This document shows positions 53,629 through 64,000 of a stretch of DNA of 64,000 nt, piece by piece. This DNA is from Lasiosphaeris hirsuta. Its lineage: Eukaryota > Ascomycota > Sordariomycetes > Sordariales > Lasiosphaeriaceae. A model generated the notes under the pieces. It searched no databases, was not told the DNA's origin, and saw only the letters and a list, made by a program, of their open reading frames with translations. The translations under genes and the position numbers were made by a program. The DNA lies in the NCBI GenBank assembly GCA_030549175.1, contig JAUKUA010000008.1, forward strand, positions 868,001 to 932,000, in the 5' to 3' direction. Position 1 is the stretch's first letter. Each line of letters begins with the position of its first letter.

Positions 53629-56600
53629 ATGGCGATGCCCAAGATCCAAGATTTGCCGGTCCCTCCCAAGGACCTGCCTGGCTACATTGCTGCTCATCCG
53701 GAGATCCCCATGGCAGACATCATGAAGCCCTACCGCCAGTACGAGGCCGAGCTTCGCACCGTTTTTGCTCAAGACCGCGCCAATCCCGCCCTCGAGGATC
53801 CGTACCTCAACGTTTTACCTCTGTTCAACAAGGACACCAAGCTCATCACTACGCGTTCCCGCGACCTCGCCAAAGAGACCGATGAGGAGAAAGCCCGCTA
53901 CATAATGCCTCTTCCGGCCGAGAAGCGCCGTCCTCATGGGTCGCCTGCCGTCGTGGGCTCCATCAAAGAGTTTCAGAAGAATTTCAGCATTTTTTCCGAG
54001 TCCTCTCTTGCTGATCTGAACTGGGACAACATAGTGGCTGCCGGCTCTTCTGTTGTGAACTGCATCCTACCCGTACCGGCCGAGTTCAACACTACCAAGC
54101 GCAAGCTGCGTGAGTACTACCACGAGAAATTCTGCCCGGCTTCCGATGTAGACTTGTTTCTCTACGGCTTGGCCCACGACGAGGCAATCGAAAAGATCAA
54201 GGAGGTTGAACGGGCTATTCGCGACGCCATTCTGACCGAAATCACCGTTGTTCGCACCAAATACGCCATCACTATCGCTTCGCAGTACCCTACTCGCCAT
54301 GTCCAGGTATGTCATCCGTCTGTCTCTCTGATCTCATCTCACAGCCTCTGACACGCTGAAACCTGAAACCCAGATTGTTCTTCGTGTTTACAAATCCGTC
54401 GGCGAGATCCTGACCAGCTTTGACATTGACGCGGCCGGCGGCGCCTACGACGGCAAGCAAGTCTATGTCGCCCCTCGCGCCCTGGGCAGCTACATCACGC
54501 AGATCAACCACATCGACCTCACTCGTCGTAGTCCCTCGTACGAGAATCGCCTGTCCAAGTACAGTCACCGCAACTTTGAGGTCTACTGGCCGGATCTCGA
54601 CCGCAGCCGCATCGACCCGACCGTCTTCGAGCGGTCCTTCCAGCGCACCCTGGGGCTTGCTCGTCTGCTCGTGCTCGAGCGTCTGCCCACGTCTTCGGCT
54701 CGTGAAACGTACATGAACAAGCGGCGTGAGGAGCGCGGCCGTCCCACCTTCCACAGCACGGCGTACTATCGGCGTCTCGGCGGCAACATCAAGGACCTCC
54801 ACGAAGACGAGGTAGCTGACTGGGTCGACGAGGGAGATGTGTCCAACTACCACACCTTCACCGTCCCGTATGGCGCCAAGTTCCACGCCAAGAAGATTGA
54901 AAAGCTGTGCTACACGCGCGACCTGCTGCTCAACGCCGAGTGGAACCAGCCCAAGGAGCGAGAGGTTTACCTCCATCGACACCCGGCATTCTTTGGACGC
55001 GTCGAGCATGTTATCGAGGATTGCTGCGGTTGCTGCCCAGCGCCCGTGACGCCCGAAGAAAACGAGGTGGCCGAAAAGGAGGCCGAGATCTACATCTCTG
55101 GCAAGGTGTCGTTCCTGATCGATAATCCCGGGCGCCAACAGATCGGGTCGTTCAATCCCCTGACGGACGACGACTGGACCGACATGGCCTACATAGGAAA
55201 TACGGCCCGGCTGTGCCAGAGCATCGTCGATGGAGACCGGGAAGATGTAACGAGCTGGCTTGCGCAGGAGGGCGCGGACCCCAACAAGCGAGACTATACT
55301 GGGCGTTCGCCACTACACCTTGCTGTCATGAGCTCCACGCCCGAGGTGGTGCAATGCCTTGTTGACAGCGGAGCTCGCATCACGGCGCGGCTGGCGGATG
55401 GCCGCACGGCATTGCATCTGGCCGCCGAGGGCGGCAAGGCCGAGATGATCAAAATCTTGATGGAGAAGAGCACGGAAAACGAGGAGGAGTACGAGGAGCA
55501 GCAGTCCCGGCTTAGGGCGGCCAAGTTTGGTGGCAACGTTGACGGGGCTAGGCCCGGGCCTACGAAGAAGGAAGATGCGGAGGAAATGGCTCATGGTAAA
55601 GCTGAGACCCGGAGCGATGGCGACCAAGCGGATGGCGATGAGCCGGGCGAGGACTCAGACGTCGAGGTGATTGACGGCGAAGAGACGGAAGCAGGCGCTG
55701 CCTCTATTGCGACTGGCTCGTTTGTCAAGGTCAAAAAGGGGGGCGACGAGGTTGGCAAGAGCATCGTGCCGGAGGAATCGTTGGATGAGCCCGATTACTA
55801 CAAGACTGATGTCTTGTCGTGGGATATCCCGTGTTCGCCCCTGCATTTTGCCATTGCTGGTGGCCACGAGGAAGTTGTGAGGATTCTTTGCGAGGTATGA
55901 AGCCGCCAACAGATACACACACATACGTACCCTTTACCTTGAGAAAGCTAACTTTTTTCTTTTCTTTTTCTTCTAGTTTGGCGCCGATGCCATCCTTCCC
56001 GTCAAGTTCCTAAATAGCGACAAGGAACCTACCAACGCGATTCTCACCCTTGCTCTTGCACTCTGCCTACCCCTCGAGAAAGCCGAGTCTATGGCCCGGC
56101 TCCTCCTCCAACTTGGCGCCAGCTCTTCCCAGGCCGATCTGCACGGCTGTACCGCCTTCCACCGCTATGTCGAGCAGGCCAAGACTGGCATGATCGACAC
56201 CCTCTGGGATCTCGACAAGACTGGCGTCAAGGCGGCACTGAACCACCTACTCTTGGGCACATCGTACTGGAATCCTCATGCCGTATCCCCGCTGCACACG
56301 GCCATCGGCAACGGTAACGGCATGCTCGTCATCAAATTGCTCGAGGCTGGTGCCAACGCCGATATCGACTTTGAGAGCTGGCTACGTGCGGCCAAGTTCT
56401 CATCGGGCATGGAGAAGCGGCTGCAATCGTACGACCAGAACAAGGCCATGTACCACCGGTCGGTAGACCAGCCACTCATGGTTGCCCTGCGCACCTCCCC
56501 CGATCCCGACATGGCGGTACAGCTGCTGCAGGGTGGCGCGGATCCCAACACCATGACGCAGACCTCGTACCAGCTACTCACGGATGAGTGGCAGCGCAGG

Positions 56601-59419
56601 TACAACAAGGGCGAGACGGCCCTGGATGTGACCCGCACGCACATTGAGAACCTACGCAAATACAGTGGGGAGATGTTCTCGGACGTGAAGCCCGAGCTGC
56701 AGGAAGGCATGGACGAGTATTTGGCTAGCCTAGACAAGGGCTCGTATCGCTACTGGCTGGCTTCAGACGATGTCAAGGCCAGGAAGGAGCAGCACAAGGA
56801 AGCCGTGAAGAACTATGAAGAGAAGGTCAAGAAATTTGAAGAGATGAAGGGGGTAGCCGAGAAGAAAGAGGCGATTGGGGAAGCCCTGGCTGGGATGGAG
56901 AAGATCGAGGCCTTGCTTCTTGAGAAGGGTGCAAAGACTTTCAACGAGCTCCACCCCGACATTGAGACGCACGCGGCCCAGAACAGCTACAGCCACCTGA
57001 AGACGGACGAGCCAAAGAAACCTTACAAGTACCCTCTCGCTTTTCACAACACGACTGATGTCACGGAGAAGAGACGGCAGGCGTACGAGGAGCTGTAAGC
57101 TGCTTCTTTTTTTTTTTATCTTCATAAAGAACTGAGCCAGAGCTGACAGAGCTGACATGGAAATAGATTCGAGGCTGCTTGGGCCGGCAACGTGGACAAG
57201 ATCAAGTCCTTGACCACAAGCTCTTGGGACGAAGGCCAATCCGAGCCGCCACTCAAGATCGCCGTGAGGGACAATCGGGAAAACAACCCCATGTCTCTGG
57301 CCTTCCTCCGAGGACACGTCGGAGTTGCCAAAGCAGTCCTCGATATCGTGGAGGCCCAGTACTGCCCTGCCGAGGAGGTGGCTCAGCGGTTTCATATGGA
57401 GAGGTGCAACAGTGACGATGGGGATGAGGACCAAGACTATGACTCGGAGGGAGACGAAAAGGACGATGACAATGACGGCTCGGAACCGCGCATCGTCTCG
57501 CGAACCGTTGACAAGAAGTTCACTGTCGAGAACATTGGACAGGTCTCGATGCAGGTCAAGTCGCGCACGCGGCCGCTGGAGCTGCTGCTCTGGAGTTGTC
57601 CGACATTCAAGATTGATAGCGTTGGTGAGGTGGCTAATTGCAGGGAGTCGGGACTGCTGCGGTTCGTCATGTCCCAAGATGACCTGGCGGGGTTTAAGAT
57701 ATTGCTGGGCTGGGGAGCATATTTCGCGTCTCGCAAGCTTCCAGGCGATAACGACGAAGAAGAGGCGACCGGCCTATTCAACTTCCCCGACAGCGAGTTC
57801 CAGTGGGCAGTGGAGCATGGAAAGACGCAAATGCTGGCCGAGATGATCAAGCAGACGGGAGCCGGCATTCCCCTAGAGCATCTCGTCAAGAAGAGCGGCG
57901 TGGAGATGAAGGAGAAGCCGAAGCATTACCAGGGCTTAACCGTCTACGGCAAGAAGAGGTATGTTATCGGCATGCCATGTTATTAGGCCAAGCCAAAAGC
58001 TCCTCTGGCAAACGTGAGATTAACAACTAGAGTAGGAGGGACTGGGCCAACGCCGGACGAAACCTCGTGGTTAGGGCCACTGGAATGAAGACGCCGCCGC
58101 TTCTGCATGCTACGCTAGCTGCCAACATCGAGTCGGTTGAGTGGTTCCTCGGTGACGCGCCATCCCGCCACTACACCGAGTTTGGCCAGTCCAAGGCCGC
58201 TCTGACGGACCCAAGGCTGAAGCACCTCAGCCGGACGCCTGGAGGCTTTGACAGGGCTGTCGCCCGCTGGCTCGGCGCCCAGAGTGCGTATCTGTTCTGT
58301 CCTCTTGTCCATTTCCTTATTTTTTTTCTAGCTAACAATTGTACAGATGAAGTCATTCTCCACCTTGCAGTCATGGCCGATCCAACGGCCGAAGCCAGAA
58401 GGGTTATCACTTACATTATTCAATCCTACCCCGCCACACTCGAGACCAAAAACTCGGACGGAGACACGCCCCTCATGACAGCCTGCTACTTTGGCCGCAC
58501 CGACTTTGTCGAGCTCCTCATCGCTGCCGGCGCTGATCAGTCCATACGGAACAAGGGCGGCAACAACCTCGTCCACTACGCCGTGTCTGGCCTCCCACGC
58601 GCCGAGCAGCTGGAGCCCTTGCTCCAGCGCCTCGATAAGGACCTGCTTCCCCACCTCTTCATCTCGCGCACTAGCCTCCACGGTAGCGGCATGACGCCGC
58701 TGCATGCCTTTGTCGATGCCACGGCACCGTCGGCATCGTACGCGAGACGGAACGCGTACAAGACCGACAAAGAGTGGCTGGACGTGCTTAAGCTGCTGCT
58801 CCAGTTCGGCGGCGGCGCCGAGCTGGAGATGCTTAACGGCGCTGGTGACACGCTGCTGCACACGGCCGTCATGCGCGCTTCTGTTCCGCTCGTGCGTGCC
58901 ATTCTAGAGTTCTGCCCCAGCCTGGTATACCGCGAGAACGCCGTCGGACGCACACCGGCCGAGGTGGCGCGGGATCGTGTCACGGCCGACAAGTTCAAGG
59001 CGCCGAGCGTGCCGAACCTACCGAACAACACACAAAGCTCTGTCTCCGCATTGGTGGGGCGCACACCCGGCGAGTTTGTTTCCAGCACGAAGGAGTTGGC
59101 CAAGGAGTCGGACACGAACGAGGTGTGGAAGGTATGCCTCGAGCATATGGACAAGTATCCCGGCAAGCGGAGGCTAGTGAGTCTGAACGAGGCAAACGAC
59201 GTGGCAAAAAGGCTAGGCGAACAGTACAGCGCGTCGCGGTACTTTAGCATTCAAGCGAGGAGCGAGGATGATGACGAGGATGAGAAAGACGAGGACGGGG
59301 AGAGGGCGAGGAACGTGGCCGATTTCAGCGTGCAATCGAGGAACTTGAGGAGTGATCGCAGGTGGCTTTGCGAGAAATGCTTGAAGAGGGGCAGCGAGTG
59401 CCGTTGTGGAGAGCAGTGA
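53629..59419 (+). CDS. Ankyrin-repeat protein with nucleotidyltransferase-like N-terminus, 1,809 aa
   Basis: Six exons: 53629-54306, 54374-55894, 55977-57094, 57167-57958, 58036-58283 and 58347-59419. All junctions are GT-AG and keep the frame (5,430 nt). The N-terminal 360 residues belong to a conserved eukaryotic ankyrin-protein type. They contain AAGSSVVNCIL (G139-S140) and PASDVDLFLYGL (D173, D175), then the strand TIASQYPTRHVQIVLRVYKS, FDIDAAGGAYDG and RRSPSYENRLSKYSHRNFEV. The GS and DxD pair resembles the active site of Pol beta-type nucleotidyltransferases; this is inference. Ankyrin units follow at about 530-620 (RSPLHLAVMSSTPEVVQCLV, RTALHLAAEGGKAEMIKILM), 715-735, 810-850, and again near 1,480-1,640 (DTPLMTACYFGRTDFVELLI, DTLLHTAVMRASVPLVRAIL), separated by acidic and coiled-coil stretches (about 1,050-1,090). 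The C-terminus ends with a Cys cluster (CEKCLKRGSECRCGEQ). No signal peptide or membrane segment, so it is probably cytosolic or nuclear. It looks intact and under constraint. Confidence 0.85.
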
Positions 59420-59924
59420 GGGCGAGATTGGAGTTGAGGATGGCAGTGCCTTGTTACTGTTGTGATTTGGGCGTGCTTTCAAATAGACACTACTGGATGT
59501 TGCCGAGTTCTCCTTTAGCGCCCCAACGGCATCCCTTCCCGCTCTTGGCATCATAGCAACTCGTATTCCATCATTCAGAATATCCATGTCCGATACCGCC
59601 ACCTGTTTAATGGCCTGCCAGCCATCTCCAAGTCGGTTGCGAGCTGGCCGTCTGCGGGCTCCCGGCCTCAGGCCAGACTGAGATTCAATCGCCGTGGAAA
59701 GGACACATTATATCCCTGCTCTCAAATGTGCGCTGGTTGCTGCTGTCAGGTAACGGTCTCTATCAGCTGACAGCACCAATAACTCCAAAAAGAGTTAATA
59801 ACTCGCAGCTAAAATATAAACATCGCTTTAACAACTCCAAAATTGACCCTACGAATTTCCCTTTCCTTCTTCGGAATTAAGTAAAGGGCTGTCACTGTGC
59901 GGAAAATGGGGTGAGACTTCGTCA
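59420..59924. other. Intergenic, no gene seen
   Basis: 3' flank of the large ankyrin gene. Nothing recognisable. Confidence 0.45.
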
Positions 59925-60420
59925 TGAGTAGCAGGTAAATACGTAACTAGGCCACCTCTTGGAGTGGAGGGAGAAGGATAGGCTTTGGGTGGAGGAGGGA
60001 TGGGCGCTGACGTGCATCTTCTCTGTCTGATCTGGGAAGTCGTTCGCTTTGACGGAGACGAGTCTGATGTAGTCTCGGTATTTGCGCGTCACGGGTAGGA
60101 AGTCAATGCCGACTTGTTTCTGCTGAATGGAGGAGCAGACGAAGATGTACCCGATAGGCAGGGGTTGCGGATGGCATGCCATCAGTCAGTGTTATGAGGA
60201 GCGAGAGGTAGGAAACATACCTGCAAGAGTCCGTCATGGAGCTCGGGAGTAGCTCGATGATTAGCGGTTAGGCGCCTGTCTTGACAAAGGCGGAGATAGC
60301 CTCAGTGTTGGCAGGGGTTGCGAGGACAGATCTCTCATCTGGGGCATCTTTATACACCACGATCGTGGGCTTATACCTTGCTTCCTCAGAAACGCAAGGA
60401 TTCTTCATATTCAAAGGTGA
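59925..60420 (-). pseudogene. Protein disulfide isomerase relic
   Basis: On the minus strand, about 60400-60245 reads YKDAPDERSVLATPANTEAI then SAFVKTGA, a stop, and PLIIEL, matching the end of the second thioredoxin-like domain of PDI (AIADFVK..PLIGE type). A GTATGT donor follows, but the expected acceptor AG is missing. After it, 60163-60020 reads LPIGYIFVCSS, IDFLPVTRKYRDYIRLVSVK, which is the start of the third thioredoxin-like (b') domain. No CGHC active site is seen nearby. It is a decayed fragment. Confidence 0.6.
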
Positions 60421-61814
60421 GAAACAGACTTTGTTTAAACCAAAACGAAGCTGACAGCGAGGAACCGACCTGTGAAGCTACGGCAGGTTAGGAACTCGAT
60501 CTTTGAACCGCAGCGTGACGAACCAAGGGCAGCACTTACCTCGTTGAAGACTGGTGAGAACTTTTGGCATGCTAGTACACATGATGAACAATTGTAAGCA
60601 AGACCGCAGCATGAGTTTAGCAGAGATCATCGAGCGCCTTTAAGTCCTGGATATTGAGGACATTTGGGCCCTCTACAGGCGTATGTGAGTTTAGCTAATA
60701 TGTACAGCGCTTAACAATGCCACAAGCACATCCGCGTGCGAGTAGTACTTCTTCGTCGAGATCTTCTCTATTCAGCCTATCCTAAAGAGCGTGAAGCAGT
60801 GAAACCATCGTTGAGCCCATACTATCTAAGCTTTGAAATGGTGTAGTTAAGAGAAGTGTGACGGGAAAACCATCGCATTTGAGTGTGGCCGCCTACAGCT
60901 TAGATAGACGTGATATGTCAGCCTCACCAACGAGGACCAGGCTCGGCTTTGACGTTGGAGCCCAGTAATCGCCCTGGTGTATCTCCCAAAGGCAGCCCTC
61001 ATAGCTGAAGATCTTGATGGGAACCACGGGTACTGTCGTCGCGAGTTTCACGAGGATATGAGTACATTTGAAGTTGCACACCCGTGTTGGTTCCAATTGA
61101 GAGGAGCTGCGCGCTCTCGGTCATGTCACTAGTCAAGCGTTGGACGATTTGGATGCGAGCCAGTGTGTGACCGATTCATTCACTCTTGGCGAGATAAGTG
61201 GGTCCCAGATTTCACCAGTCAGTAAATGGTCACGAAATGGTTGGCAAATGGTTAGCAAATGCAGGTCACGTGGGAAGCAGCGTACATGGGTCAGGAAAAC
61301 CTGCGGTGAGATAGTCACGTCACTCGCACTGCACTCGCACTGTACACGCGACCCAAGGCATCGGCTTGAAGCCGAAAGTATGTTCCCGCGTTGACATTCG
61401 AAGGCGTTCGTACTCCAAGATATCCTCTCTCGACAGACAGCATCTTTGGGACCGTTGTCACAACAAAAGAAGCGCGGTTTCTTCGGCTTAGCAGGACTTG
61501 AAGCTCTTCACAGCTAAACCAAGAGTTTCCAAGCGCCTTGTAGACGGTTTTGTTAGATGAAAGATATATGTAATGGAGGCCCCAATAAGACACCCGCCCC
61601 CGGCGGTCCCGTAAAGACGAGAAGCGTTGGCAAGAAGAAATTAGGCCGATTCTGATCTGATGCATAGAACGAACCGTGTCCATTTTTGACGTCGTCTCCG
61701 TCCTTCCGTTCCCCGAGTCTTGAGGGGCTTGCTGGAAAAGGGCTAACTTGTTGGGATAACTAGTAAGGTCAGGCTTTGGGAACGGTTGGAAGTGGAAGAC
61801 TATCTATCAGACAA
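60421..61814. other. Intergenic, possible further relics
   Basis: Frames at 60893-61096 (-) and 61315-61683 (-) are open but unrecognised. The first lies upstream of the PDI relic on the same strand and could be more of it, but I cannot confirm this. Confidence 0.35.
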
Positions 61815-62086
61815 GTAGCCAGCGGTCTCGGATCTGGGGCCCATATTCGGTTTGCTGATATCGATGGAGACGGGGTAAGTCTACTTTCATGTTATCTCTC
61901 TCTTCTTTGTCTTTTCTGTGGTTTTCTTGGCGTCTAATCCCCAATTATGAACTCGGGCGCGATTACGGCCCGGCTGAACGGGTGCGGTCTCCTTGGGCCC
62001 CCGCCCCCGGGCCCAGCGATGGCGGCGTCGGCGGCCTCACCTTTGCCGTAAACTCCACGTTACCTGTGCAGTGGCAGCTCCCGTGA
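61815..62086 (+). pseudogene. FG-GAP/VCBS repeat relic
   Basis: One frame reads VASGLGSGAHIRFADIDGDG followed by a GTAAGT donor. After about 90 bp another frame reads MNSGAITARLNGCGLLG and runs to a stop at 62084-62086. DIDGDG is the Ca2+-binding loop of FG-GAP/VCBS repeats, and xGAITAxLN is their usual next strand. In fungi these repeats follow secreted lipase/esterase or glycosidase domains, none of which is visible here. Only a fragment remains. Confidence 0.4.
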
Positions 62087-62364
62087 GCGTGGATGAGTGC
62101 TATGGAATTTTCTTGAGTGGAAGATGATGGAAGCGGTAAGAATGGGAACAAAGATGTCACGACGTTATTGGTGGACTCGGAGGTATGCAGGGTGGTTGGT
62201 GGTACGAAGCGAGGGGAAACTTGGATGGGAATATATTTAAGAATAGGCGGTGGTGGCAATGAGATTATCTCGCAGGCTATCAATCATCCAATCGCAAATG
62301 TGTTCCTCTGCAACCCAGAGGGTACATATCTACTAACGTCGTCAGACTCCTCTCAATACCTGAT

Positions 62365-63645
62365 TTATGCAAAGTAGTATTGAGCAGCTCCCACTAGGGC
62401 GATCAAGGCAAAAGAGGCTTTCCACGCCGTCGGCTCTACTATGGCTGCAGCCGCGGTAACAATGGGCGACTGTGAAACCGTCGACGACGGCCCCGAAGTT
62501 GGAGACGGTGTGCCCGACAGTGATGCCGCCGTCAAGACCTGCCATGGACACGCGTGGTCAGTATGAAGAGAGCAAAGGAGGGTAAAAGGGGTAAAGGGGT
62601 AAAGGGGTAGAAGTAAAGGGGAAATGGGATTTTGCTAGTTACTTTGCTGATTGTGTGGACGACTCCGATCTTGATAATAGTGTCGCCAGCCGAGACCTGG
62701 GCGTCGCCAAAGCTAATGACATCGTCGAGGACCGAAGTGGTCAGGGACCCGCCACTGAGCGTGGAAAATACCTGGCCACCCTGGATCAAAGGCGTGTAGG
62801 CGGGGGACTCAGTGCCGACGAGAACGTGATTTTTCAACACATCAACAAGCTGGGCCCCAGTTATATTGGCCGTCTCTCTCTTGAAGGCGGCGTCGGTAGG
62901 TGCCAGGATGGTGATGGCTGTTCTGCTATCGAGCTCGGCGAGCAGACCTACTTCATCTAGCGCCTCTAGGAATCTGCTGGTGCCCAAGAAGGGAAGAGTT
63001 TCGGACAGGGTTCTTGGCAACGTGAAGACACTGTACGGTTGCCAGGTCGTTAGTTAAGATGACGTTTGAAACTTTCTGGGGATTCAAGGGAGCAAACCCG
63101 CTAATAGGGCGGAGGACGCCGCGGTCAAAGGGAATGTCGTCAGCTGTCACCTTGACGCTTGCCCCTCGACCCGTAAAAACAAGGGGCCGCGATGCCGCAC
63201 ACACGTTCTTCTCAACAAGGGTCTGGTTGCGGCCAGGGCCGAGATTAACCAAGGCGGGATCGTTGAGCCACGTCTCTCGCACGGCACCACAAGTCGCTTC
63301 TACATCCCTGGTAAGCCTGGCAAGCGCAGTCGTGGTTATCTTGGCCGAGGTAGTCGTCTTTGAGTGCGTAGTCGTCACCACAGACGATTGTGGCTTGATG
63401 CTGCTGATGTAGTAGCCGACACCGGCGACATCGCGGCGGGCGAGAGAGTTACCGCTGTTCTCTTGTATTGCGGCGTCGGACGGGACATAGACAATGAGGT
63501 CGTATCCCGAAACGTGGACCGGGTGTCCCTCGAGCAGGCCGGCAAAGCTCGTGAATCCGTTGTCCAAGAGCACGGATTGCAGCGACTGCGCGAGAGCCGC
63601 AGTGGCATAGACGGCCGACCAACAAAGAAGACGTGTAGAACGCAT
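62365..63645 (-). CDS. GPI-anchored fasciclin (FAS1) protein, apparent frameshift
   Basis: Starts at ATG 63645 with a signal peptide (MRSTRLLCWSAVYATAALAQ), then a first FAS1-like domain (SLQSVLLDNGFTSFAGLLEG, YDLIVYVPSDAAIQ), a Ser/Thr-rich spacer, and continues to VSNVILTNDLATVQ. The second FAS1 domain (TLSETLPFLGTSRFLEALDE, AITILAPTDAAF, DVLKNHVLVG, GVVHTISKVL) lies in another frame; two bases appear missing near 63028-63036. A 104-nt phase-0 intron (62539-62642) precedes the last exon, which encodes a Ser/Thr/Pro stretch and a hydrophobic C-terminus (ASFALIALVGAAQYYFA), the mark of a GPI anchor. Fasciclin proteins act in cell adhesion at the fungal surface. No intron of reasonable size removes the shift. 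The gene is therefore either a recent pseudogene or affected by a sequencing error; the rest is well preserved. Confidence 0.75.
62578..62625. repeat. GGGGTAAA-type repeat inside the FAS1 intron
   Basis: About five imperfect copies of an 8-bp unit within the intron 62539-62642. On the transcript it is a pyrimidine-rich tract before the acceptor. Confidence 0.6.
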
Positions 63646-64000
63646 GTCCACGACTAACGAGACAACAGAAATGAAACTAGTGAAAACAAGAAGATGGTTA
63701 GAATATAGTGGAGTAGGTGGCAGGATGGGTGGCCCCGTGTGGTTGAGTGCAGGGTTGAGGAAGTGGAAGTAAGTTGGATACATTGTTCCAGAGGTAGGGG
63801 ATATCATGATGAGGTAAATGCCATGTCTCTCAGCCTCGTCAGTTGCCTTTGCAAAATGAAAAACAATGAGAACAGGGCCGCTACCGGGGCTGTCATCTGA
63901 TGTCTGGGCAGTGCCACGACACCGGCAGCTTTTTGGCTTGGCTGGGGAGCACCGGGAATTCAGCCAGCGACGACCACACCGTCGATAGGATGGAATCGGA
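63646..64000. other. Upstream region of the FAS1 gene
   Basis: Presumed promoter of the fasciclin gene (-). An in-frame upstream extension to 63807 is open but unlikely to be translated, because the signal peptide starts at 63645. No other gene reaches the window edge. Confidence 0.4.

Noticed and set aside
54290..55138. 282-codon open frame on the minus strand
   Set aside because: Lies opposite the exons of the large ankyrin gene and has no motif.
56763..57677. 304-codon open frame on the minus strand
   Set aside because: Antisense shadow of exons 3-4 of the ankyrin gene; it crosses a true intron.

Overview
The window looks like accessory chromosome sequence from a filamentous ascomycete (Pezizomycotina, probably Sordariomycetes). 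The evidence is short GT-AG introns of about 47-124 nt, monocistronic genes, three HET-domain genes, secreted proteins of fungal type, and old repeats whose copies differ mainly by C-to-T and G-to-A changes, the pattern expected from repeat-induced point mutation (RIP). No search could be run. Family names rest on motifs read by eye, and splice sites were deduced from frame and consensus.

Layout. 1-7 kb: a 5'-truncated HNH-nuclease gene (-) ends against a 1.5-kb inverted-repeat element; then comes a HET-ankyrin fusion gene (-). 7.8-10.3 kb: an intact 827-aa orphan (+). 13.7-14.8 kb: a plasma-membrane Ca2+-ATPase pseudogene that has lost its catalytic core. 15.6-20.9 kb: a nine-exon gene for a 1,548-aa protein with a CorA-like membrane tail. 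20.9-24.0 kb: AT-rich repeat debris with a second copy of the inverted-repeat family and a nested MITE. 24.0-24.7 kb: a small secreted protein (-). 26.2-29.3 kb: an MBOAT/wax-synthase-like gene and a DUF1857/SRPBCC-like gene (+). 29.3-34.7 kb: gene-poor relics and a diverged tandem duplication. 34.8-35.8 kb: a polytopic membrane protein. 37.2-38.0 kb: a Gly/Tyr-rich protein with a ubiquitin-like-domain signature. 40.9-43.7 kb: two tail-to-tail HET pseudogenes. 44.6-48.0 kb: a divergent pair, a membrane protein with a large ectodomain (-) and a type II membrane protein with three H-type lectin repeats (+). 48.6-49.9 kb: a secreted aspartic protease. 53.6-59.4 kb: a six-exon gene for a 1,809-aa ankyrin protein with a nucleotidyltransferase-like N-terminal motif. 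59.9-62.1 kb: relics of a protein disulfide isomerase and of an FG-GAP/VCBS protein. 62.4-63.6 kb: a GPI-anchored fasciclin gene (-) with an apparent frameshift.

Taken together, the content is self/non-self recognition and cell-surface biology (HET, ankyrin, lectin, fasciclin, protease) scattered among decaying genes and repeats. I see no operon-like logic and no single clear new system. The best candidates for novelty are the HET-ankyrin fusion without a NACHT module, the 1,548-aa CorA-tailed protein, the 827-aa orphan with a C-terminal module resembling the HicA fold, and the ankyrin protein with a nucleotidyltransferase-like head.
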